Positions 14,378 through 22,750 of a DNA stretch of 28,205 nucleotides are shown here, in pieces. The position numbers were made by a program, and so were the translations under genes. The number at the start of each line of letters is the position of its first letter. Position 1 is the stretch's first letter. Origin of the DNA: Verrucomicrobia bacterium UBA3750 (lineage in GTDB: Bacteria; Verrucomicrobiota; Kiritimatiellia; RFP12; UBA1067); contig DFGM01000055.1 of NCBI GenBank assembly GCA_002371755.1, forward strand, positions 1 to 28,205, written 5' to 3'. The notes under the pieces were generated by a model. It was not told the DNA's origin. It did not search any database and saw nothing but the letters and a program-made list of their open reading frames with translations.

Positions 14378-16945
14378 CTACTCCTCCTCTGATGCCGGAG
14401 GAAGCACCTGAGCGTTCTTCTCGCGGCTCGACGGGATGTCGTCCAAACCGAGTTCGGCAGAATGCTTGTCGTATTCTGGAATCTTGTCGCGATAGGATAC
14501 GGCAACGCGGCGAAGGGCCATCACCTGCCTGTCGGAGAGGGAGTGGCGGCGCGTATACTGGTCGGCAAGGCTTTCGACGAAACTCTTGTCGTCGTAGAGT
14601 TTCTTGCCGCGCTTGGCCGGCGGCCTCCATTCGGTAACCGTGCGCATGAGTGCGATAAGGCCCGGCACGGCAGGGTCGGTATCGTCTCCGCCAAACCCTT
14701 CCGGCACGAACTCGACGAGTTTAGAACGGATTTCAGCGCAATCATCGAGAGCGGCGGCGTTTTCGCCGACGGCTCGTGCGAGAATGGCGAACTGCTTGAG
14801 AGAAAGCCCCCTTCCACGTTCCCACTGTTCGCGCAGGCTCTTGAGAAACGGATTGCGTTGCATTCCGCCGATACGATCCATCACCTGGAAGCAATAGCGC
14901 ACGAGCTCTTCATCGGCGCGTTGCGGCTGTATCACCACGCCCGCCGCAAGCCCCGCCTCGCGCAGCTTTGCCTCTACATCGGGAATCTGGTCGGAGTAGG
15001 CGTTTGCCATGCGGATGAGGAACTCGAGCTGCCTTGCGCTCACAGGGACGCGCCCCTTGCGGAGCTGCTCCTTCACGCTGTCGACGAACGCCTTGTCGTC
15101 GTAAATCTTCTTGCCTTCCTTTTTGGCCGGCTTCCACGTCTTCACCTGGTCGAGAAGCGCGAAGACGGTCTCGAATTTGGAATTGTCCGGCGGAGGGTTG
15201 GCGTCTGCTATGGCCTGGATGAAGTTGGCGTAGAATTGCGAGAGCATGTCATTCATTGGCTCGCCCTCTTCCTCCACCTTGTCGAGTTCGGCTTCCATTT
15301 TGGCCGTGTAGCCGACATTGAAGAGGCTTTCCATCTTCTTGACCAGCCAATCGCAAACGAGAATGCCGCGCTCCAAGGGTATGAGCTTGCGCTTTTCGGC
15401 GACGGCGTAATTGCGGGTCTTGAGCGTCTCGATGGTCGCAGCATACGTGGAAGGACGGCCCACGCCGTTTTCTTCGAGCGCCTTGATGAGAGACGCTTCC
15501 GAATAGTGGGCCGGGCCTTGAGTCTGCTTCTCGTCGGCAAGCCATCTTTGCGCGACGAGCCTTTCGCCGGCATCAAGAGCCGGGAGCGCAGCCACTTCGT
15601 CGGAATCTTGGGCTTCTTCTCCCTCGGTATTCTTGCGCTTGGACGGCCCTGAAAGACGCATCACCTTGAGAAAGCCTTCGAAATCGATATCGGTGGCGCT
15701 CGCCGTGAACAAATAGGAGTGAGCGAGGCCGGCTTTCACTGCTTTCAGGCTCACCGTCTTCACCGTGGTGCGAGCGTCGCTCATCTGGCTTGCGATAAAG
15801 CGCCGCCAAATAAGGTCGTAAAGCTTGAGGTCCGCCGCAGCAAGGCCGGTTTCGGCAGGGATGGCTGAAATGTTCGTGGGGCGAATCGCCTCGTGCGCTT
15901 CCTGCGCGCCATCCTTCGACTTGAAGAAGTTCGGAGACTCGGGATAATACTCAGCCCCGTATTCCTTTACTATATACTCTTTTGCCGCAGCGCGAGCCTG
16001 GGCGGAGACGTTCACCGAGTCGGTTCGCATGTATGTGATGAGGCCCCGCTCGTAAAGCCCTTGTGCCGTTTTCATCGTCTTGCCCGGCGAAAAAGCCAGC
16101 ACGCTCGAAGCAGCCTGCTGCAAGGTCGACGTGGTGAAAGGCGGCAACGTGTGGCGCTTCTTGGGTTGAGCCTTCACTCCTTCCACCTCAAGCGACGCAT
16201 CGGCCAAGTCGAGCAGCATGTTGTTCGCCGACTGCAAATCCGTCACGGACGGCTTTTCGCCGTCATAGCGGGAGAGTTTTGCGACGAACTTCTCGCCCGT
16301 GGAGGGCTTCTTCGCCTCCACTCCCATCAGGTAATACTTCTCCGGCTTGAACGCCTCTATCTCGCGCTGCCGCTCCACGAGAAGCCTCAACGCGACGGAT
16401 TGGACGCGCCCCGCGCTCAGAGTCTTGTTGTTCGGGCAGCTGATATTCTTCCAGAGGAGCGGCGAAACCTTGTAGCCGACGAGGCGGTCCAGAATTCGCC
16501 TGGCCTGCTGCGCATCCACGCGCGGCATGTTTATCTCTCCAGGCTCCGAGACGGCCTTGAGAACCGCGTTCTTCGTAATCTCATTATAGGATACGCGATG
16601 GAACGGCTTTCCCTTCGCTGCCGATTCGAGCACGGCCTTGAGATGCCAGGCTATCGCCTCTCCCTCGCGGTCAGGATCGCTCGCAAGATAGATTTCGTCC
16701 GCTTCCTTCGCCGCCTTCCTCAACTCCGATACAACCTTCTCCTTGCCTTCCGATACGACATAGGTCGGCGTAAAGCTCCATTTGCCCGCACCCGCCTTGG
16801 TGATTTTGATTGCCGCATCGCTTTTCGGCAGGTCGCGGATATGCCCCACCGAACTCTTTACGATGAAATCTCCGCCAAGATACTTCCCTATCGTCTTCGC
16901 CTTGGCCGGCGATTCCACTATCAACAGTTTCTTCTTGTTTCCCAT
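14378..16945 (-). CDS. topA: DNA topoisomerase I with zinc-finger-free repeated C-terminus
   Basis: This 855-residue type IA enzyme relaxes negative supercoils. The Toprim domain begins 'KKLLIVESPAKAKTIGKYLG' and has 'ASDPDREGEAIAWHL' (88-102). 'LSAGRVQSVALRLL' (176-189) and the catalytic-tyrosine block 'GLITYMRTDS' (Y305) follow. 'EAHEAIRPT', 'SEASLIKALEENGVGRPSTYA' (split at E491) and 'FNVGYTAKMEAELDKV' complete the core. The region 590-835 has no cysteine zinc fingers (only C685 and C736). It shows three degenerate 80-90 residue repeats centred on 'FVDSVKEQ' (620), 'FLKSLREQ' (700) and 'FVESLADQ' (789). AAGGAG precedes the ATG and the leader is about 30 bases. Confidence 0.95.
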   Translation of the reverse strand: MGNKKKLLIVESPAKAKTIGKYLGGDFIVKSSVGHIRDLPKSDAAIKITKAGAGKWSFTPTYVVSEGKEKVVSELRKAAKEADEIYLASDPDREGEAIAWHLKAVLESAAKGKPFHRVSYNEITKNAVLKAVSEPGEINMPRVDAQQARRILDRLVGYKVSPLLWKNISCPNNKTLSAGRVQSVALRLLVERQREIEAFKPEKYYLMGVEAKKPSTGEKFVAKLSRYDGEKPSVTDLQSANNMLLDLADASLEVEGVKAQPKKRHTLPPFTTSTLQQAASSVLAFSPGKTMKTAQGLYERGLITYMRTDSVNVSAQARAAAKEYIVKEYGAEYYPESPNFFKSKDGAQEAHEAIRPTNISAIPAETGLAAADLKLYDLIWRRFIASQMSDARTTVKTVSLKAVKAGLAHSYLFTASATDIDFEGFLKVMRLSGPSKRKNTEGEEAQDSDEVAALPALDAGERLVAQRWLADEKQTQGPAHYSEASLIKALEENGVGRPSTYAATIETLKTRNYAVAEKRKLIPLERGILVCDWLVKKMESLFNVGYTAKMEAELDKVEEEGEPMNDMLSQFYANFIQAIADANPPPDNSKFETVFALLDQVKTWKPAKKEGKKIYDDKAFVDSVKEQLRKGRVPVSARQLEFLIRMANAYSDQIPDVEAKLREAGLAAGVVIQPQRADEELVRYCFQVMDRIGGMQRNPFLKSLREQWERGRGLSLKQFAILARAVGENAAALDDCAEIRSKLVEFVPEGFGGDDTDPAVPGLIALMRTVTEWRPPAKRGKKLYDDKSFVESLADQYTRRHSLSDRQVMALRRVAVSYRDKIPEYDKHSAELGLDDIPSSREKNAQVLPPASEEE

Positions 16946-16978
16946 GTTTCATGCTCCTTCAATAAGCGCATACGGGCG

Positions 16979-16994
16979 ATATTATACCATATTT
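16979..16994 (-). promoter_or_regulatory. Extended -10 promoter AAATATGGTATAATAT for topA
   Basis: TATAAT at 16986-16981 is preceded by TGG on the minus strand. It is an exact copy of the 16-mer at 584-599. There is no clear -35. The predicted transcript starts near 16974, about 30 bases before the ATG. Confidence 0.7.
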
Positions 16995-17056
16995 GCACTC
17001 ATTGCGGTAGCGAGAAATTCCCCGATGCGATTCTGCTAACGCTCACGGCGGAAAAA

Positions 17057-17065
17057 TGGTAAAAT
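17057..17065 (+). promoter_or_regulatory. Extended -10 promoter for the YitT-type gene
   Basis: ATGGTAAAATATAT has TAAAAT at 17060-17065 with TGG before it, a one-base variant of the shared motif. The predicted start near 17072 leaves a leader of about 115 bases to the GTG at 17188. The in-frame ATG at 17056 would overlap the promoter. Confidence 0.55.
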
Positions 17066-17176
17066 ATATCCCGCAGGCAGAAAAGGCGTTGCGGAATCTT
17101 CCCGGCCTCATCCTCTATACTGCCGGAGCCGTAAAACAGGTACGCGAGAAGCGGCAACAAGACCGCATTAAACGAC

Positions 17177-17182
17177 AAGGAG
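17177..17182 (+). promoter_or_regulatory. Ribosome binding site fixing a GTG start
   Basis: AAGGAG lies 5 bases before GTG 17188 and supports that start over the ATG at 17056, which lies in the promoter. Confidence 0.65.
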
Positions 17183-17187
17183 CTGAC

Positions 17188-18129
17188 GTGGCAAGAAAGA
17201 AAACGAACAAATGGCTCAATGAGATCATGATGATTCTCGTTATCACGCTCGGGTGCGGCGCATATTCGATTGCGCTTACGGCTTTCGTGCTGCCGTACGG
17301 CATCGTGACCGGAGGCATGGTGGGGCTTTGCAACCTTATATTCTATGCCTGCGGCATACCGGTGGCGCTTTCCTATGCCATCATAAACGCGCTTTTGTAT
17401 TTTACGGCGCTATGGCTTCTCGGCTGGAGGTTCATCGCAAGAACAATTTACGCAAGCGTAATGCTGACGCTGTTCATATGGATAGCGCAACATGTCATGA
17501 CCGACCCGGCCACTGGCGAACTCGTCAAGGTGCTTGGCGACGAGAAGTTCATGTCCATGCTGATAGGCTGCTCGGTGATGGGGCTTTCCATCGCCGTAAT
17601 GTTCTCATGCAGCGGCTCTAGCGGCGGAACGGACATAATCGCGGCCGCCCTCAACAAGTATTTCAGGATACCGGTAGGCACCACCCTTCTCGCCGCCGAC
17701 CTTCTGGTAATATCGAGCGGTCTTTTCATCCCGCAGTTCGGTCCGATTGTGGAACGGGTTCGCTTCGTCGCGTTCGGCGCGTGCGCGATGGGGATAGAAT
17801 GCGCAGTGATAGCATACGCTCTGAACATACGCAGGCGCAGCGTGCAGTTCCTCATCTTCTCCCAGCAATACGCCAAAATATCGCTCGAGATTTCCCTCGC
17901 CACAGGTCACACCATGACGCTTCTTGATGCGCATGGCTGGTATTCAGGCGACGAGGTAAAGGTGATATGCGTACTTGCGAAAATGAGCGAGTCGGCGACG
18001 ATATTCCGCATAATAAAGGAGATAGACCCCACTGCATTCGTCAGCCAAAGCAGTGTGATAGGCGTATTCGGCGAAGGCTTTGACGCCATCCGCGGGGTAA
18101 AACAAGCGCCTAACAACGCAAAAGCCTGA
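17188..18129 (+). CDS. YitT-family integral membrane protein
   Basis: This 313-residue protein has an N-terminal YitT membrane domain with about five or six hydrophobic segments: 'IMMILVITLGCGAYSIALTAF', split at 'CGAY'; 'GIVTGGMVGLCNLIFY'; 'YAIINALLYFTALWLLG'; 'IYASVMLTLFIWIA'; 'MLIGCSVMGLSIAVMF'; 'TTLLAADLLVISSGL'. The conserved 'SCSGSSGGTDIIAAALNKY' comes next and the soluble C-terminal DUF2179 domain begins near 'NIRRRSVQFLIFSQQ'. YitT proteins may handle amino acids or act as envelope regulators, but no reaction is established. GTG 17188 is chosen for its AAGGAG. It is divergent from topA and convergent with the 18144 gene. Confidence 0.88.
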   Translation: MARKKTNKWLNEIMMILVITLGCGAYSIALTAFVLPYGIVTGGMVGLCNLIFYACGIPVALSYAIINALLYFTALWLLGWRFIARTIYASVMLTLFIWIAQHVMTDPATGELVKVLGDEKFMSMLIGCSVMGLSIAVMFSCSGSSGGTDIIAAALNKYFRIPVGTTLLAADLLVISSGLFIPQFGPIVERVRFVAFGACAMGIECAVIAYALNIRRRSVQFLIFSQQYAKISLEISLATGHTMTLLDAHGWYSGDEVKVICVLAKMSESATIFRIIKEIDPTAFVSQSSVIGVFGEGFDAIRGVKQAPNNAKA

Positions 18130-18143
18130 AAAGCATTGCGTCT

Positions 18144-18530
18144 TCAGGTGCACTTTGCAAACAATTCGCCAATTGCCAGATAAAGGCGGCACAGGGGGGA
18201 CGGGCGACGCACTTTGAGGCGGTTGGCGCCGGCGGGGATGAAGATGAGATAGTCGCCGCGGGGGTTGAATGTCATGGGCGAGGGATGTTCGGCGAGCCAG
18301 CGGCCGCGAAAACTGGCGCGGGCAGGCTTCCCCTCACCGACACTGAAGACGGGTTCCCCCTTTTCGATTCTTACGGAAACGGGCAGGGAATCATCGTTTT
18401 CCGTCACGATACGGACAATAAGACGCCGGGGTGCGGCATCCAAGGACGAGAGCACCTCGGCAAAATACCCCCTCAGTGCGGAAGCCGAAGGGGTATGAGG
18501 GTCGAGAAATATGGTTACGCGTCCGGCCAA
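18144..18530 (-). CDS. Small unknown protein overlapping the acyl-CoA ligase end
   Basis: This open frame of about 128 residues runs past the ligase stop, in another frame, for 370 bases. Its coding look is fair: 'TIFLDPHTPSASALRGYF', 'APRRLIVRIVTENDD', 'PVSVRIEKGEPVFSVGEG', 'GDYLIFIPAGANRL', giving alternating beta-strand-like runs. No ATG serves it. The best start is TTG at 18530, which overlaps the ligase by 16 bases; GTG or CTG codons further in are possible. Alternatively it is reached by frameshift from the ligase. I recognise no family. It is the last gene of the operon and converges on the YitT-type gene. Confidence 0.45.
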   Translation of the reverse strand: MAGRVTIFLDPHTPSASALRGYFAEVLSSLDAAPRRLIVRIVTENDDSLPVSVRIEKGEPVFSVGEGKPARASFRGRWLAEHPSPMTFNPRGDYLIFIPAGANRLKVRRPSPLCRLYLAIGELFAKCT

Positions 18531-20251
18531 AGCTCGTGCGCCATCTCGCGAAGTTTGTACTTCTGGATCTTTTGCGAGGCGGTCATCGGGAAGATATCGA
18601 GGAAGTGGACATACTTCGGAATCTTGAACCAGGATATCTTGTCCTTGCAGAACGCCTGGACTTCTTCGGGCGTGATGGTGGCGCCGTCGGCAGGGATTAT
18701 GAACGCGGCAGGCTGTTCGCCATATTTCTTGGATGGGCAGCCGACCACGGCGACGTCTTTCACTCCGGGCATGGTTCCGAGGAAGTCCTCCACTTCCTTG
18801 GGGCTGATGTTCTCGCCGCCGCGGATGATGAGGTCTTTGAGGCGTCCTGTGATATAGTAGTAGCCCTGTTCGTCCATGCGGCCGATGTCGCCGGAATGCA
18901 GCCAGCCGTTCTTGTCGATGCACTTTGCGGTCTGTTCGGGCATTTTGTAGTAGCCCTTCATGTTGCCGTAGCCGCGACAGCAGATTTCGCCATCCACGCC
19001 AATCGGGGCGAGATCGCCAGTCTCGGGATCGATGATGGCCACCTCGACGCCCGGGAGCGCCTGGCCGATTGTGTTGCACTTGCGCTCGATGGAAGGCTCG
19101 AAATAGCGCGTCATGGTCATCACGGGGCCAGATTCGGTAAGTCCGTACGGGTTTGTGATTTCACGCATGAACATCTTGCGCTGCGCCTGCTGCATCCTGT
19201 GGACCGGGCAGGCCGAGCCGGACATGATGCCTGTCCTCAGCGAGCGGAAATCAAACCTGTCGAAAAGCGGGTGGTCCAGCATCGCGATATACATGGTGGG
19301 CACGCCGTAGGTGGCCGTGCACTTTTCCTTTTCGATGGAGTTCATCACCTGGACGGGGTCGAACTTTTCGAGGAAGACCATGGTCGCGCCGTGGTTGACG
19401 CAACTCATCACGCCGAGCACGCAGCCGAAGCAATGGAAAAGCGGCACCGGGATGCAGACTTTGTCGCGGCTCGTCAGGTTCTGGCACGCGCCGATCCAGA
19501 AGCCGTCGTTGGCGATGTTGTAGTGCGTGAGCTGCACGCCCTTGGGGAAGCCTGTCGTGCCGGAAGTATACTGCATATTGACTATGTCGTGCACGTCCAC
19601 GGTCTTCTGGCGGGCTTGGTATTCTTCGTCCGTCACTTCGCAGGCGAGGGACTTCAATTCGTTCAGCGAATACATGCCGCGATGCTTTTCGCCGCCGAGG
19701 AAGAATACGCGTTTGAGGTGCGGATAGGTGGGAGACTTCAACTCGCCGCGCCTGGAGGTGGAGAGCTCGGGGATGAGTTCGTTCAGCACCTGCACATAAT
19801 TGCAGTCGCGGTATCCGTTGATGATGAAGATGTTTTCCGCGTCGGACTGCTTGAGCGCGAAGTCGATTTCCGCACGCTTGTAGTTGATGTTGAGGGGGAG
19901 CAGGCAAGCACCGATTTTCGCAGTCGCGAACATGAGCACCACCCAGTGCGGGACGTTTGTGGCCCAAAGAGCAACTTTCTCGCCGCGCTTCACGCCAAGC
20001 GCCATGAGTCCCTTGGCGACGAGGTCTACCTCTACGCCGAACTGATACCAAGTAAGCCTGAAATCGCGGTCTGCGTAAACGACAGCGTCGTTTTCGCCGC
20101 AGCGCGCTATGGTCTGGTCGAGAAGCTGCCCAAGAGTATAGTCGCGGGTGACGGGAAGGTTGTGCCAAGGCTTGGCGCCCGAGACGCTCTGCCTGAAAGG
20201 CGGTTCCACCGGCGCGGAACCGAACGGATCTGTGAGCTTGAACTCTTTCAT
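18515..20251 (-). CDS. AMP-binding acyl-CoA ligase
   Basis: This 578-residue enzyme activates a carboxylic acid, probably a medium or long fatty acid, with ATP and joins it to CoA. Core motifs: 'MQYTSGTTGFPKGVQLTH' (P-loop, A3), 'PLFHCFG', 'YGVPTMY', 'NPYGLTES' (A5), 'GEICCRGYGNMKGYY', 'GWLHSGDIG' (A7), 'GRLKDLIIRGGENISPKEVE' split at G (A8), and the catalytic Lys region 'MTASQKIQKYKL' (A10). The N-terminal extension of about 30 residues is unusual but minor. It starts 8 bases after the TRIC gene stop with no purine-rich ribosome site (AACAAATAAACACAAAC). A FadL-type channel further right in the window fits fatty-acid use. Confidence 0.9.
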   Translation of the reverse strand: MKEFKLTDPFGSAPVEPPFRQSVSGAKPWHNLPVTRDYTLGQLLDQTIARCGENDAVVYADRDFRLTWYQFGVEVDLVAKGLMALGVKRGEKVALWATNVPHWVVLMFATAKIGACLLPLNINYKRAEIDFALKQSDAENIFIINGYRDCNYVQVLNELIPELSTSRRGELKSPTYPHLKRVFFLGGEKHRGMYSLNELKSLACEVTDEEYQARQKTVDVHDIVNMQYTSGTTGFPKGVQLTHYNIANDGFWIGACQNLTSRDKVCIPVPLFHCFGCVLGVMSCVNHGATMVFLEKFDPVQVMNSIEKEKCTATYGVPTMYIAMLDHPLFDRFDFRSLRTGIMSGSACPVHRMQQAQRKMFMREITNPYGLTESGPVMTMTRYFEPSIERKCNTIGQALPGVEVAIIDPETGDLAPIGVDGEICCRGYGNMKGYYKMPEQTAKCIDKNGWLHSGDIGRMDEQGYYYITGRLKDLIIRGGENISPKEVEDFLGTMPGVKDVAVVGCPSKKYGEQPAAFIIPADGATITPEEVQAFCKDKISWFKIPKYVHFLDIFPMTASQKIQKYKLREMAHELWPDA

Positions 20252-20259
20252 GTTTGTGT

Positions 20260-20961
20260 TTATTTGTTGGCACCGCCCGGATGTTTCGGGCGGTGGTGAT
20301 GGAAAATATGGCTTCTGCCCCTGAGCACGGGAATACCCAGCTTATAGTGGATCGCAAGGGCTCTGACGACAAAAATGGAAATCACGCACACCGTGGCGCA
20401 AAGTTTCGAATCGATGTCGAAAAGATAGTGCATGACGAGATATACGATGCCGCCCGCCGCGCATGCCAAGGCGTATATCTCCTTGCGGAAAATGAGCGGC
20501 ACCTCGTTCACGGAAATATCGCGCATGACGCCTCCGAAGACTGCGGTGATGACACCCATAATCAGCGAACACCACCATGTGTGGCTCGTGCGCAACGCCT
20601 TTTCAAGCCCGATCACCATGAAGAAGGAAATAGAGAGCGTATCCCAGAGATACCACGTTATCTGTCCATCGATGAACTTGCGCCCGAAAATGGATATGCA
20701 CACCACCGCCACGAAAGATGTGACGACATATGTGGGGTTTGCCATCCAGAAAGGCTCCATATTAAGGAGTATATCCCTCAGCGTTCCGCCGCCGAGTGCC
20801 GTGACAAGACCGATCACATAGGCGCCGAACCAGTCGAACTTCTTGACGCTCGCCACCCTGACACCGGAAATCGCGCCTGCGAAAGTACCCGCAAGCTCGA
20901 GCAGCGTGAAGAAAGGATCCTGGCCAAGCAGTTCCCCCAGGGACTCGTACCAACCTGTCAC
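20260..20961 (-). CDS. TRIC-type cation channel (YadS/YicG family)
   Basis: This 233-residue membrane protein has an internal duplication of three helices plus one. The repeats carry 'GLVTALGGGTLRDIL' and 'GVITAVFGGVMRDIS', the signature of prokaryotic TRIC trimeric potassium channels (formerly UPF0126). Helices are seen at 'LLELAGTFAGAISGVRVA', 'FGAYVIGLVTALGGG', 'YVVTSFVAVVCISIFG', 'LSISFFMVIGLEKAL', 'IYALACAAGGIVYLVMHY' and 'LCATVCVISIFVVRALAI'. The start is GTG, in a GTGA overlap with the Nif3-family stop. The C-terminus (HHHRPKHPGG) is encoded by the hairpin at 20271-20295. Confidence 0.9.
   Translation of the reverse strand: MTGWYESLGELLGQDPFFTLLELAGTFAGAISGVRVASVKKFDWFGAYVIGLVTALGGGTLRDILLNMEPFWMANPTYVVTSFVAVVCISIFGRKFIDGQITWYLWDTLSISFFMVIGLEKALRTSHTWWCSLIMGVITAVFGGVMRDISVNEVPLIFRKEIYALACAAGGIVYLVMHYLFDIDSKLCATVCVISIFVVRALAIHYKLGIPVLRGRSHIFHHHRPKHPGGANK
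20271..20295. other. Nine-bp GC hairpin at the TRIC/ligase junction
   Basis: CACCGCCCG and CGGGCGGTG form a perfect 9-bp stem with a 7-base loop. It lies inside the last codons of the TRIC gene and 20 bases before the ligase ATG. On the minus strand it is followed by CCAACAAATAAACAC, not a T-run, so it is a transcript-stabilising or partial-pause structure rather than a full terminator. Confidence 0.5.
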
Positions 20962-21707
20962 GACGCGCTTTCAGCCCCCTTCTTGGCCTCCGGCTTGCCG
21001 GCGCTTGCATCGATGAAAAGAGTCTTCACGGGGAGCTCTGCCGCCATGAGCCTGGAAAGCGCTTTCACGCCAAAGACTTCGGTGTCGTAATGACCGGCGC
21101 AAATCATATTGGTTCCGGCGTTTTCGGCAGCAACCTTTTCGCCCCAGTTTGCTTCGCCCGTGAGATACGCCTTGCAACCGAGCGCCTTCGCCTCTTCGGC
21201 GAACTCGCCCGCGCCGCCGGAGCATATGCCAATCCTGCCGGCAGGGAACTCATACTCCCCTCCCCCTATCTTTACCACGCGCCCGCGCGGCAGATACCCT
21301 ACGACGCCTATCGTGTTGCCATGGTAGGAAAACGCAGGGAAGCCTTTTCTCAAGCCGATATGGCGCGCGAGCTCCCAGTTGTTGCCGACTTTGCGGTTTG
21401 CATCAAGGGGAAGGTGCGCAGCATAGAGCGCGAGATTGCCCTTTGTCGCGGCCATCATGACTTGGCGCACTCCTCCTGCTATCTTCTTTATGCCGCCACC
21501 CCAGCTAATCCCGTGATGCACCACGAGAAGCTCCGCACCGGCCTCTATCGCAGCCTCTACCGTCTTTACGGAGGCATCCACCGCGAAGGCAACCATCTTC
21601 ACAGGCCCTTCGTTGCGCTCTATCTGTATGCCGTTGTTGGAGACATCGTCAAACGATGCAACGTCCAGCGTCTTGTCGAGCCAGGAGACTATCGCGTCCA
21701 GTTTCAT
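20958..21707 (-). CDS. Nif3-family dinuclear-metal protein
   Basis: This 249-residue member of the Nif3/YbgI (DUF34) family forms hexamers with two metals per subunit. Metal ligands are visible in 'LLVVHHGISWG', 'YAAHLPLDANRKVGNN' and 'CAGHYDTEVFGVKAL', which contains the HxxTE-like ligands (here HYDTE). The glycine-rich 'GRIGICSGGAGEFAEEAKALG' matches the conserved core. The function is unsettled: some members are annotated as GTP cyclohydrolase I type 2 but this is doubtful. The acidic, Ala/Ser-rich tail (KPEAKKGAESAS) is extra. It overlaps BatA-like before and TRIC after it by 4 bp. Confidence 0.9.
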   Translation of the reverse strand: MKLDAIVSWLDKTLDVASFDDVSNNGIQIERNEGPVKMVAFAVDASVKTVEAAIEAGAELLVVHHGISWGGGIKKIAGGVRQVMMAATKGNLALYAAHLPLDANRKVGNNWELARHIGLRKGFPAFSYHGNTIGVVGYLPRGRVVKIGGGEYEFPAGRIGICSGGAGEFAEEAKALGCKAYLTGEANWGEKVAAENAGTNMICAGHYDTEVFGVKALSRLMAAELPVKTLFIDASAGKPEAKKGAESAS

Positions 21708-22750
21708 GCCATCCTCCTTGTTGCCGCCATTGAAATCGTGGCGGAAGCGAAAACCATGAGCGCACCGAGCAAGAGGAATATGGCGAAATGCTCATCCCAC
21801 CTGTCCCACGCATCCGCCTCCAGTTCCGTCTTCTCGAGCTGGTCGATTTCCGAAAGAGCCTTTTCAAGGGAGTCGCGGTCGTCCACGGTGAAGTATATTC
21901 CACCAGTCGTCTCGGCAATGGACTTCAACTGCCCCTCGTCGAAAGTCGTATCGGCATACTGTATGGTCTCGCGCCCGAAAAAGTCTCTGCCGAAAATGGG
22001 CGTGCGTTTCGCGTGCGTGCCGACTCCGATGGAATAGACCTTTACGCCCAGCTTTTTCGCGACTTCGGCCGCTTCTGCGGGTTCCACGGCACCAGCGTTG
22101 CTCACGCCGTCCGAGAGGAGAATGACGATTTTGGATTTCGGTTTCGCGTCTTTGAGGCGGGAGATGGCGGTGGCGAGGCCGTCGCCTATCGCCGTCATCT
22201 GCTCGTCGCGGGCGATTGCGCGCCCCTGGTCGTCAAACGCCGTGCCTGGTATTTCGACGGCTTTGAGCACATTCAACAAGGCTTCATGGTCGGCAGTAAG
22301 CGGACTTCTCGTAGCCGCATATCCGCCAAACGTGACAAGCCCGATAAGATCGTCGGGGCGTTTCTCTACGAATCTGGCGAACACCTTCTTCACGACCGCA
22401 AGCCGGGTCGTATCGCGCGAAAACTTTTCCCCGGGGGGCGTCAAGTCGAGGGCTTCCATTGAACCGGATACATCCACGGCCATCGCAATGGCAATAGCAT
22501 CCACGCTTCTCGTCTCATGTGCAAGCGGGGTGCGGGGGCGGGCCGCCGCGATGACGAGCGAAAGCAGCCCCGCCACCATTATATAAGGAGAAAGAGCCGC
22601 GGCCATGGTACGCCAGCCAGACGCTTTCGCCGGTATGCGCGAGAGCGCGGAAAAGCGTATACCCCGCTTGCGCCCGCGCCTGAACATCCTCCAGGCCGCA
22701 AAGCCGAGAGGCGCCAGAAAGACCAGCATCCATGGATTGGCCAAAGTCAT
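21704..22750 (-). CDS. BatA-like von Willebrand factor A membrane protein
   Basis: This 348-residue protein has two N-terminal membrane helices (about 7-23 and 53-70), a VWA domain, and one C-terminal helix ('FAIFLLLGALMVFASA'). The metal-ion site is complete: DVSGS at 93-97, T186 in 'QMTAIGDGL', D214 in 'LLSDGVS'. It fits BatA of the aerotolerance (Bat) cluster, which usually works with a MoxR ATPase and a DUF58 protein in membrane-protein or metal chaperoning. Neither of those is in the window. It overlaps its BatD-like neighbour and the Nif3-family gene by 4 bp each. Confidence 0.87.
   Translation of the reverse strand: MTLANPWMLVFLAPLGFAAWRMFRRGRKRGIRFSALSRIPAKASGWRTMAAALSPYIMVAGLLSLVIAAARPRTPLAHETRSVDAIAIAMAVDVSGSMEALDLTPPGEKFSRDTTRLAVVKKVFARFVEKRPDDLIGLVTFGGYAATRSPLTADHEALLNVLKAVEIPGTAFDDQGRAIARDEQMTAIGDGLATAISRLKDAKPKSKIVILLSDGVSNAGAVEPAEAAEVAKKLGVKVYSIGVGTHAKRTPIFGRDFFGRETIQYADTTFDEGQLKSIAETTGGIYFTVDDRDSLEKALSEIDQLEKTELEADAWDRWDEHFAIFLLLGALMVFASATISMAATRRMA

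Noticed and set aside
12912..14411. A 499-codon plus-strand frame opposite xerC and NUDIX
   Set aside because: It is the antisense shadow of two clear genes with all catalytic motifs on the minus strand.
14462..17062. Long plus-strand frames opposite topA (14462-15652 and 15893-17062)
   Set aside because: Antisense of topA, which is unambiguous.
17056..17187. ATG 17056 as start of the YitT-type protein
   Set aside because: It lies in the -10 region and would add 44 hydrophilic residues; GTG 17188 has AAGGAG and fits the family.
18126..18148. Terminator between the YitT-type gene and the small minus-strand gene
   Set aside because: CCTGAA/TTCAGG is only a 6-bp stem with an 11-base loop and no T-run; too weak to call.
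18431..20299. A 622-codon plus-strand frame opposite the acyl-CoA ligase
   Set aside because: The ligase motifs are complete on the minus strand; the plus frame reads as His/Val/Asp-rich antisense with no family pattern.
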